Below are positions 1 to 9,900 of a DNA stretch of 13,807 nucleotides, piece by piece (position 1 is the first letter of the stretch; each line of letters begins with the position of its first letter). The stretch comes from HGM04593 sp045612305 (GTDB lineage: Bacteria > Bacteroidota > Bacteroidia > Bacteroidales > Bacteroidaceae). Below the pieces are notes generated by a model that saw only the letters and a program-made list of their open reading frames with translations, searched no databases and was not told the DNA's origin. The position numbers and the translations under genes were made by a program. The DNA lies in assembly GCA_045612305.1 (NCBI GenBank), contig JAZKYU010000058.1:1-13807 (forward strand), written 5' to 3'.

Positions 1-249
1 GCGCGTAGCGCGGGTTGCGAACAGCAAGCATTGTCAATGCGTCTTTGGCAGCATCATCTAATCGTGACCCGCACTATGTGCGACTTATCACTGATGATGC
101 TACCGATTTTGCAAGCAAAATTCGCTTATATCCTAAACTGCAACGGCCTTTAATTGTGTTACTTACGGTGCCGGCTTTCTTTTGAAATAACTATTGCTGG
201 AGTAATTTTAAAAATTGCAGCACCGTTAAGATTACAGCGCGTATCCGAG

Positions 250-342
250 CATTTACAGGAAAAAGTGCGAGCATTGTGTGAGTGTGTAGTTATACGTGCA
301 TAGCACGGATAACTGAACGAGTTGCGCAGCATCCTGTAAATG
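250..342. repeat. Nested inverted repeat (10-bp outer stem, inner hairpin)
   Basis: The 10-mer CATTTACAGG at 250-259 is perfectly complementary to CCTGTAAATG at 333-342. Between them lies a second hairpin: AGTTAT (288-293) pairs with ATAACT (309-314), then after one mismatch CGTGC (295-299) pairs with GCACG (303-307) around an ATA loop. The two levels together could form a long arm of an RNA or a DNA cruciform. No U-tract follows, so it is not a simple terminator. Strand and function are unknown. Confidence 0.55.
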
Positions 343-383
343 TGAGACAGAGACACGCGACAAGTGACCGACGAACGAGTTAT

Positions 384-401
384 ATTGCCCCTAGGGGCAA
401 T
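384..401. repeat. Perfect 18-bp palindrome
   Basis: ATTGCCCCTAGGGGCAAT equals its own reverse complement over all 18 bases. It could be a binding site for a dimeric regulator or part of the structured region to its left. There is no gene start close enough on either strand to name a target, so the regulatory reading is only a possibility. Confidence 0.6.
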
Positions 402-453
402 TCACGAGCAGGAGGAGGGAACGACTAATCTTACTCGCGTGCTGCGCCTTTTG

Positions 454-479
454 CTTCCTTTTCGTCTCACGAAAAGAAG
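454..479. repeat. Imperfect hairpin
   Basis: CCTTTTCGT-like bases at 454-465 pair with 469-479 through about 11 base pairs with one bulged C and a CTC loop. Purine-rich sequence follows on the plus strand and no U-run follows on either strand, so it is not an intrinsic terminator. It adds to the density of foldable elements in this flank. Confidence 0.35.
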
Positions 480-681
480 GAGAAAAGAAATAAGTTTATT
501 GAGAGAAGAACTCTCGGGCCACCGAGGATTTTAAAGCAAGACTATACAAACTCTAGCTGTGCGATTAAGTAAAGAATATGTCGCACTTTGGAGAGGGGAG
601 ATAAATATCAAGGTATAGATTAACCTAACTTTGGCATATCCCCATAGACTTTGCAGGTGAGCCCAAGAAAGCAAAAAGTAC

Positions 682-720
682 AATAAAGCAGCAAGGTCGT
701 TACGACCTTGCTGCTTTATT
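682..720 (-). terminator. Rho-independent terminator of the peptidase/peptide unit
   Basis: There is a perfect 18-bp stem (682-699 with 703-720) and a 3-nt loop. It starts 27 nt beyond the stop codon of the small peptide gene at 748. On the minus strand the arm ends in TTTATT and is followed by GTACTTTTTGC, giving a U-rich tail. It is also A/T-flanked on the other side, so it may stop transcription coming from the left flank. It marks the end of the transcription unit that begins at the promoter near 10250. Confidence 0.88.
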
Positions 721-747
721 ATTAGTAGAGGTATTTGAGGTGCGGAA

Positions 748-948
748 TTACATTCCTCCCCAAATATCGTTCCAAGAGCCACCCAAGTGACCTTGCGACA
801 GCTGGCCGGTGTCGTCGTCTTCTATACCGCCGCCACCTCCGGCCGATGTACCATCATCATCTTTAGGCAAAGATTGTGCTATAACGTGTTGCAACTCAAC
901 TTCTATTATAACCGCTTGCGGATGCATATATTGTTTTTTCATCTTCAT
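748..948 (-). CDS. Small hypothetical peptide co-transcribed with the M60-like peptidase
   Basis: This gene encodes 66 residues if it starts at the ATG at 948, or 64 from the ATG at 942. An in-frame TTG at 960 would add four residues but is less likely, because two ATG codons follow at once and it lies too close to the previous stop. The start lies about 14 nt downstream of the peptidase stop codon on the same strand, and the terminator at 682-720 follows, so the two genes form one unit. The N-terminus is MKKQYMHPQAV followed by an amphipathic IIEVELQHVIAQSLP stretch. The C-terminal half is rich in Gly and Asp, has a run of five glycines and an EDDD cluster, and ends in SWNDIWGGM. There is no clear hydrophobic signal peptide, no lipobox and no cysteine. 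The layout (Lys-rich start with Y-x-P, then a polar Gly/Asp tail ending near a Trp) resembles small uncharacterised Bacteroidales proteins. Function is unknown; a peptide precursor or a chaperone for the large enzyme are guesses. Confidence 0.72.
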   Translation of the reverse strand: MKMKKQYMHPQAVIIEVELQHVIAQSLPKDDDGTSAGGGGGIEDDDTGQLSQGHLGGSWNDIWGGM

Positions 949-962
949 ATCTTTTTTCAAAA

Positions 963-3900
963 TTATTCAACCTCGTTAATAAACACTTTCTTTCCGTCTA
1001 CTATGTAGAAGCCGGGCTTGCTCACCTTGCTAAGCTTGCGACCCTGCAGGTCGTAGATAGTACCCGAAAGGGCGTTGCCTGTCTCGGTAATAACCTCCTC
1101 GATGTCTGTTGTGCCGCCCCAGTCGAAGCTCAAGCTCAAGGCCTCTGCTGCGTTCTGTTGTCCTCTAGGTATGGGCAAGTAAGCTCGGTTAGCTGCGCAC
1201 ACCGTGTGAGTACCATCATCTGTGCCCGAGAAATTGGGAGTAAAGTCGTCGTCGGCTGCATACTCCGAGTACACACGGTAGAGCTTGAGCACACCGCTGC
1301 GCGCCATAAGCATATAGGCCTTGCTGTAGTCTGTGGTGATATCTACAAGCTGTTTCCAAAGCACGCCCTTGAGCATATTGTTGCTTACAGGGGCTACAGC
1401 CTCGGTTGTGTAGCAGAAGTTTACGTTTGTGACACCATCTTCGGCTTTAAGAATAACTGCGGTGTTTGCAGGTATTATGTCGCCCACGCTCTCCAAGTAT
1501 GCATAGCTATTGTCGCTGCTCACTGCAGCATATGCTGTTACGCCCTCGGGCACGGTAGCGTTGTAGTTAAGCATCAAGGTTGAATACTTGTAACGGCTAC
1601 TTATTGTTGTTCTGTAATTAACATCCTCGGTAACCTCGTTTATAGTCCATAGCGATGCGTTACCTGCGGCAGCACCCCACTGCACAATTACAGAACCATT
1701 ATCTTGCGCGTGCATAGGATTGCTGTTACCAACCTTCAGTGTTACCTGTCCTTCGGCATAACCTGCAATCTTAACAACGGCAGCTTCTGTAGCTGTGCCC
1801 ATATGTGTACCTGCAAAAGATTTTACATAGAGGCCTGTGTGCAAGTTCTTCATCTTGTACTCGCCTTCGTTTGCTGTTGCCTCAAACTGGAAGGCAGCAA
1901 GCGACATAGAGCCTATATCTTCTCTTGTGCCAAATTTCAAGTTGGTATGATTATGATTATTATTACCCGTGGGTTCTGTCAATGTATACACATACTTGCC
2001 TGCGCAGTAATTGCAATTTTCGTTAGTTGCAGCCGATACTATGTAGTAAACCTTTTCGGGGTCGGCTGCGTTGTAAACAAGGCTTGCTTTTGTCGCACGC
2101 AAGTCTTGGTAAGCCTCGTAGCAAGCGTCGCTTGCGCTGGTGTTACCGGCTGCAATAACATCGGTAGCGGTGGCGTATGCTTCGCGATAACCTGCAACGT
2201 CGCCAGAGTAAAGACCTACGCTTGTACCACCGTAGATGTTTGCGGCGTTGGGCATATCAGCCTTAACATCGCTCAACTGGTAGTAACGCGCGTTGTCGTT
2301 CTCAAACTCTGCCTTAACAAACTTGAAGAGTGAGCCGGTGTCGCTTTCGGGGGTGCCGCTCCAGAAGCCCATCTTGTTGCCTGTACCGCCATTGTTACTA
2401 AAGTAGTTACTTTCATCGTGTACCTGTATGTTGTAGTAACCGTCGGTGCGAGCAACAAATTTCCACTCATAGAAAGCCATCTCGCCCTTCTCCACAGCAA
2501 AAACTGTTCCGTGAGCGTTGCCTGTTTCGTCGGCACTGAGCACCTTGCCATCGCCGTTGTAGGGGTGTATGGTTACACCGTTTGTGCTGCTCATAAAGTA
2601 CCAAGCCTGCCAGCTCTTATTGTCGACCTTGTCTACAACAGCAACCTTTGTGGTTGCTTCGTCGTACTTGAGCACGGTTACATCAGCTGTACGCTTGATG
2701 AAGATTTTGTAGAGCACGGGGTTGGCTTCGTCGGTGGTGAGAGTCACGGGCAACGCAGCCTCGAGCAACGCAAGCAAGGCGTCGTATGCGCTTTGCAACG
2801 AGGTTTGTGCATCTTGCATTTGCTGTGCTGTTGTGCCGGTATTATATACACCTTTTGCAGCTAACAATGCATCGTAGGCTTCTGTGGCCTGCGCGTCGCT
2901 TATATCACTCTCGAGGTAAGGATACACATCTATCGAAGTTGTTACCTTGTAGAGGTCGAACTTGGCCATAGAGTATGCTTTGTGACCACTATTAGCGAGG
3001 TCGCGATAGGTGTCGTCGACCATAAAACGCAAATACTTGTAACCGCTTGCATTATAAACCTCCGACTCGTATGTTACTGCCGATGCAGAGGGCAAGCCTG
3101 TTAGCACTGCAATTGTAGTATACTCGCCATCTGCGGTAGCACAACCCGCAACAGTAATTTGTTTGGGTTTTTCGGTATTTACGTTGTTACGTGTTACATA
3201 AGAGAAACTGAAATTGCTCAACGAGGGATTTTCACCCAAATAAACACGCAGATAGTGGTGCAATCCATCGGCACTGTTTTCTGACCAAGTGGTGTGTATG
3301 TAAGTTGCATTATCTTCGTCAAGCAAATCACCTATCGCACCCTCGGCAATCTTAGCGTTGCTGTATATATAATACTGCTCGCCCTCTGTTGTCGATAGGT
3401 CTAACTTTGTTTTATCTTGAATAGCAGATGTACCCACCTGTGCTACAAGGGGCTCCATCAGTTCTATGAGCTCGCCAAGTTTTTTAAGCTCTTTTTTGGT
3501 GTTCATCTCCTCTATAAGTGCTTCCAACGCCGCTTTTGCTGTTGCATACTCGTCGGCATTGTCGGCGTAGTGAGTTGCAACGATATTGGCCTGTAGCTTT
3601 TCTTCGCACCATTGAGACAACAACTCCAAAGAAACAATTTCGGCATATTCCTCTTTTATCGCAGCATCCAAGCAACTTGTCATTGCAAAGTGGCTCATAG
3701 AGAAGAAGGTGTGTTCTTCATTGTTACCGTTCTTTTTAACCATAAATCGTATGTAACGATAAGCCTTGCCATTTAGCACAAGGCCCGACTGATACGAAGC
3801 AGGGTCTTCTGCAACAATCGTTGTTATAGTTTCAAAGTTGGTCAAGTCGTTACTACCCTCTATAAGTATCTCTTTGGGAGCATTACCGGGGTACCCATTT

Positions 3901-6900
3901 CGACCATTATAGTTAAACTTAAACAAAGAGAAGGCCTTACCTTCGCCTGCATCAACACGCAAGTAGTGGTCGAGCTCATCGGCCTTGTCGTCGCCAGAGT
4001 ATGTTGTGTGCAAGAATGTATTCAAATTGGGTTCTCCATTAGCGTTCAAGTCGATTGCAGCAGCAACGCCACGATTATCGCTGGCCCAGGGATTTGTTCT
4101 ACCAGGGGCGTTGCAATATATGTAATAAGGTGCGGTTTCAACGGTACACTGCAAGGGCAAAGACAATTTATAGTCTTCAACGGTTGCAATTTCGGCCATC
4201 AACTCTTCGGCGGTAGCAACAAGAGAAGCGAGAGTGCCGTCGTTAGCATCATCCTTGCCGTCGAGCTCGGTTTTGTAATCGTTGAGTTTATTATATATTG
4301 CAGTGTACTGCTCCTGTGTGAGATATGCACGAGTATTTGCCTCGCGTGCCATATCGAGTGCAAGACACATTGCATTGAAATCAATGCCCATTGTGGTGTA
4401 ATATTCCTTCAACTTACGCTCTGCTACCGAGTATAAATTGAAAGCCGACATATGGAATTGATTATTTTGGTGCGACCTCACGGCAAAGCGTATGTAACGG
4501 TAATGCGCCTGGAGATCTAGCGGAGTTTCCATTTTCCAAAGCTCCGCACGGCCTGTTGCAAGGTTTTCCACTACAGCAATCTCGGTATAGTCCTCTTTGT
4601 TGTTACTACCAAGAATTTTTATCGCCAAAGGACGCTCGCCCTCGTTATCAGAGTTGCGAGTTGTGTAATCGAACGATAGTTTATTTAAGGTGGTTGCTAT
4701 GCCCAAGTCTACTTCTATATAATGGTGGTAATCGCTAAAAATCACCTCATTACTCCACGATGTGCCATAGAAGGTTTCACCGTCTTTGTCCAAGAGATTG
4801 GCAACGCCATAACCGCCATCGGTTTCGCGTGCCCAGATGTAGAACTCATTGACATCACTTTCGGCCTGCAATGCTATAGCACCTATAGACTCTTCGGCAT
4901 CAGAAATTGCTTCGAGCTTTTCGGCCATATAAGTTATGAGTGACTGCAACTTGCTCTTTTCGAGAGAGCCTGCTATGTTTGCTGCAAAAACCTCCTCGAG
5001 AATAGCGCTGGGAGTGCTCAAAGCAGCCTCGGCCGCCTCAACTTCTCCCTGTGTTACAGAGTTTGCTGCTATCACCTCATAAGCACCATCGAGCGCTGCT
5101 TTTACTGCAAGAAGATTGGCGTTTGTGAGTGCCGAAGGCGCATAGTCGGCGTTAACTTTGCCGTTACCATCGATCATTGCGTCGTAGAGAGATTTCGTTC
5201 TGTTATAAAGGGTTTCGAGGTCTTCTTTGTTAACACTACCCTCGGCAACCTCCACTGCTGCAGCCAATTTTGCATACTCTGCCTGTAACTCGTCCAATGT
5301 TTCGGACAAGAGTTCTACCGAGGTCGAAGTCTCGAGTATCTTTTGAGATTTAGCATTGACAAGATGTGTGTTGAGCAACAAATCTTGGGTTAAAACCTCG
5401 TGTACGTAGTTAAGGGTTACCGTGATATTGTTGTTATTATCGATAATTACGTCACCTGCTTTGTCCACAAGTGTGGTAGTTCTCTCTATGAGCTCTTGCA
5501 ATTCGGCCTTTTTAGCTTCAACAACGGCATCGAGCACCGATGTGTATTGTCCAAACAATATTGTATATGAGCCATCTGTTTCATTGACCAAAGCATTCTT
5601 TTTGGCAGCTACCTCGGCAATTGTTGCAACGTCGTTGTTATAGAGCGATTTTGCGTGCTCGGCATCGGTGTAAGCATTTATAACAGCGTCCGCTGTAACA
5701 CCTGTTTCATACTCACTGTTAACAGTTGCCGAAATGCTCACGGGGTAGAGCGAAAACTCCGACATATGGAAGAAGACATTGCCGTCGGCTCCCGTATTAG
5801 TACCAGAGTTGCCAACTGTTGCATCGACAACCAAGAAACGCAAATAGCGGTAGTGTGTGCCATTACCCATTACAACGCACTCGTTGCTAATGCCGCGGCC
5901 GGTCTTCAGGCCCGACGCAACGTGCAATCTAACATACGAGCTGTTGTCGTTGCTACCATAGACCTCTATAGTTCTTGGGTAGTTCGACACGTCGTTGTTG
6001 CGGGTTGTGTATTTAAACTTAAACGATGTGAGGTCGCTGCTTGTTCCCAAGTCCACTGTAATGTGGTGCCCCCAGCCATCGGCAGGCGCAGTTGTGGAGG
6101 TCCATTGAGAGTGGAAGAAGGTGTTTATGTTGTTATCAATGAGTTTATCGACATTTTCGTTCGATGTTCCTGCATTAGACCATATATAATTTGCCTCATT
6201 TTGGCTGCTTGCCTGCAATGCTATTTTTGAGCCCTCGGTGCAAGTGATAGTACCTACCACATCTACAAGAGCCGACGTTTTATTGGCAAGCTCCAACAAC
6301 TCCTCTTTTGCGGAATTGCCCTCATTGGCCTCGAGAAGAACAATCTTCCATTGCGAATTGTTGTCGCTTTGAGAGCCCCAAGTGATTACTATTCCGTTGT
6401 TGGCTCCATCACGGTTCATATATCTACTTGGAACTTTGGAAGTTGCCAGTGCATACCAGCCCAAGTTCACCTCGGTTATATTGTAATTAACCTCGTTGGC
6501 CGCAACGGTAAATCTCACATTATTCTTGTCGGTAACCTCTTGCAAGTAGGTCGAGGTGCCAGCGTTCTTTATCTGGAACGAGCCGTCCTTCTCTATGTAC
6601 CACTGGTTGGCAGGGGTATTGAGGTAATCGGAGTTTGATGCTACTGTTACAACATAGCCATTGTCCACTGTCATAATGTGGCCAAGTTTGTTTATAATAG
6701 CATACTTACTGCCGGGGATTATTTTCACACGCGACGCTTCGTTCGAACTCACTGCGTTATATTCGGCATATAGCAACTCATAAACAGCTTGCAAGTTCTC
6801 GTAATCATTTTCAGATATTACTTGTTCGGCAAGTTCCACATAATTGTTCAAGTTTACTACTGCCGAAGCCTTGTAGTAGCCCACGCGAGTTTCATCGACA

Positions 6901-9900
6901 TTGTCGACCAACTCTTTAACACTGTTCACAAGTTCTTGCAAAAGTGTGTATCTTGTAGAAACCATCTCCACAATGGCAGGCTCTGTGGTATTCTCGGCAT
7001 CAATGGTAACGATTGTTGCTTTACCTGCAGCAAGCAAGTGAGCAGCCTCGTCGCTCAAAGCAAATGTCGATTTATTGCTAAACGACACCACCTCACCCTT
7101 TTCGTTTAATATGAGGAAACCAACACCGCCTTGGCCGCCGCTCATAACCACAGTACCATCGCTGTTTACTGTAGCTGTATATGCGCTTGCAATGTTTGTG
7201 TTGCCGTTGATGAAATCGCTCACCGAGCCAAAGTCGGAGTTTGGAGTTGTCTCGTTATATATTTCACGAGCGCTCTCACCGTCGTGCTGGAGATATTTTG
7301 CATTCTCGTCGTCGTCGCCAATGAAGATTATAGACAAGTTTTGCTCATACCCTTTGGCTTTAACCTCGGCTATAGCCTCGGTTATCATCTCTTCGGTTAC
7401 AGTGTATTCCGAATTCGAGTAGTCGCCAACCAAGCGATTCTCCATAACAGAGAAATAGCCGTGAACGCGGAAGAATTCTGTGAGGTCCTCGCAAGCTGCT
7501 TCGCAGGCCAACTTATAGAAGTGGAGCAAAGAGACATCGCCCTGCACATAGTAGCCCTTGTGCATAGGCTCGCGACGCAACAGCTCGAAAAGACGGGGGT
7601 AGAATTGTGTGTTGTTACCCGCAAGGTGGTAGTAGAGCCACAAGCGATAATACATATGGGTGAGGGCCCAAATGTTATTGGTGTAAGAGTCGCTTCCCTT
7701 GGTGTTGAAAGCGGCGAGCACGGTCTCCAACGAGCCGTCGCTACCATTGTAGCGCGAAGTGGAGATACCTTTATACCACAAGGCAATATTTGAGAAGAGG
7801 TTGTTTGTAACCTCGGTCAAACCGTTCAACGTGAGAAGCGATTGGTGCTGGTGACCTATCTCGTGGGCAGGGCCCCAAGTTGCGCCCGCAGTGTAAGCAA
7901 TGTTATCGATGATACCATTGGACATTGTATTGTGGTGGTAACCGCAGTGGTCGCCACCACCATACATATAGCTATTGCCACCAACGCCCAAAGCCACACC
8001 GTGGTGGTTGAAGACATCGCTGTAATCGACGCCACAGAAATCGCTCAAGCTTTCCAAAGCAACACCGTTAGAAGTTGTTGTGGCAAGATAGTCGTAAATA
8101 TTGGCTTTAACGTAGCCGTCGCCCGACTTCTCCCAACGGGGATAAAAGTCGTTCATTTTATCTATTGCCGACTTGCTAACCAAGCCCATTGTTGCAAGCT
8201 CGGAGTACATAATGCGGTCCCAAGCCTCGACCATAATATTCACCTTACCCTTATCTGTGGTGTAGGCTGCACCATAGGAGTTCCAATCTTTGGTGCTGTT
8301 ATATGGCACGTCGGGGACATTTATTCTTTCGGGCAAATAGTAGGCCATACCATTATCGCCTTCGGCAGTGGTGCCTAAACTAAACAACAATATCTGGCGA
8401 TGACCAAGCACGGGCAACACGCTCAAGTTGGCACGCTCTTCCATATAGTTCCAATCGTCGTCGTTGTCGATACCGCCCCACAAGTCGGGTGTACCATAGT
8501 CGCCGGCACGGAAGTCGCCACAAGCGTTATAGAAACCATTTATCGCTCCGCCCTCAATGTGTATCTTCAAAGGAGCGTACTCGCTTATTTTGTGAGGGAA
8601 GCGCTCCTCTACTGTTGCCGCATTAGCGTTATATGTGTCTACGTTGTAGCAGATATAGAGGTGGCCGCTGGTTGCGCCAAAATGTATTATGTTAAGGCCT
8701 GTTTTCAGTTCGTAGCCGCCTTGTGTTGCATTGCCTATTCTGTCGTTGGAGCCTGCATCTATCAGACGCAAAGTTGCTCCCGCCTCAATAGCCCCCTCTA
8801 CCATCACATAGATGTTCCCGGCCTGGGGCACATAGATACCTGTGGGGTTATCGTTATTTGCGTGAGAATTTATGCCTAACCAAGATGTGATATCACCTGC
8901 TATGCTGTAAGGCTCGTACATCTGCACGCGGAACTTCTTGGCATAGTCGCCGTCCCAAGATGCTTTGCCAGCATCGGCATTATTCTCGGCCCACTCGTTG
9001 CTACGTATCTTCTTAACCATTTTTTTTAGAGAAGTAGAGAGGGCAAGGTAATTCGCATCGGCCTCGAGAGCTGCATCGCTCATCGAAGAGTATGTACTTT
9101 TGAGTTCTGTGCAAGCAGCATCGTCAAATATTTCGGCAAGTGCTGCTTGGTAGGTATCCACCGAAAATCTTTCCAAAACAGTTTCGAGAGACTCGGGCTC
9201 GTAGGAGAGTTCTGTTATATCCCATTTAGTATCGCCCCAAGTAGTACTTGAGCCAATAACATAAGCCGAATTCCACCCGGCATAATTCATATGGCCATTT
9301 TCGTCAGTTCCTTTGGCCTTTAATGTTGCAGTACCATTGGAGGTGTCCACGTAAAGCAACTTGTTGGCGTCATCGCTATAATCATCGGTCAAAGTCCATA
9401 TAGTTTCATTGCCGGCACCCTTAACATACTTGCCGTTAAAGAGGTTACGCAACACGTAATACTCTCCCTGGGCTGTAACATACCAGTGTTGTTTAATGTC
9501 TGTTCTATCAACACTCAAGCCCTTGAGCTCTGCAGCATCATTTACGCCCAAGGCAATTCCCTGCTGGCCGTTATTCTGGAAGTAATACACCTTGCCCGAC
9601 TCAAGGGGTTGTTTTCTGTGCACCACCAACTCTATATTGGTAACATTCATTGCATAGTTGCTACCGCTCAATTGGAAGGAGGCAGAGGAGGCATTGACAC
9701 CAGTAACCTCCCAATGCTGCGATTCGGCAGACGAGGTCATTGTTTTAACGCCCGCCGTAATAGTGAGAGGCCTATCATTGACAGCCCACACAAAATCGAA
9801 GGCATAGGAGATAATGTCATAATCACTTGGCACGGAAATAGTCCAAGTAGAAGAAGAGCTGCCACCTACAGCCATTTGGAAAACATCGATAGGATTCGCC

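Larger units (their letters stand above)
1..681. other. Left flank without a supported gene, rich in inverted repeats
   Basis: No reading frame here has a convincing start, family motif or operon context. Short open stretches exist in several frames on both strands, for example minus strand 159-356 and a plus-strand frame 346-534 without ATG, but none is recognisable. What stands out is a dense set of inverted repeats: 28-33/35-40; 50-58/93-101 enclosing 70-74/78-82; 106-112/115-121; 165-171/220-226 enclosing 204-209/211-216; 250-259/333-342 enclosing the hairpin 288-293/309-314 plus 295-299/303-307; the palindrome 384-401; and 454-465/469-479. This would fit a structured noncoding RNA, but I see no RNase P, tmRNA, SRP or rRNA hallmarks. 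A decayed gene is the alternative. Bases 535-681 show nothing notable. Confidence 0.4.

Noticed and set aside
159..356. 65-residue minus-strand reading frame in the left flank
   Set aside because: Composition is rich in Cys, Arg, Ser and His with no recognisable motif. It spans the nested inverted repeats and overlaps equally open plus-strand frames, so coding is not supported.
1..400. Known large RNA (RNase P, tmRNA, SRP, 6S) in the left flank
   Set aside because: None of the conserved core sequences I know for these RNAs, such as the RNase P GAGGAAAGTCC block, is present on either strand.
531..782. 83-residue minus-strand frame
   Set aside because: It runs through the terminator at 682-720 and overlaps the end of the small peptide gene in another frame.
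2943..6257. Recent tandem DNA duplication or CRISPR-like repeats within the M60-like gene
   Set aside because: Similarity among the modules is seen at protein level only. Nucleotide copies are strongly diverged and there are no short regular repeats with spacers.
7131..7793. Long plus-strand frames opposite the M60-like gene (also 1704-2333, 5655-6230, 7842-8378 and 9486-10109)
   Set aside because: All are antisense to one continuous 3055-codon gene and show Cys/Val/His-rich compositions expected from reading its complement. They carry no motifs or promoters of their own.
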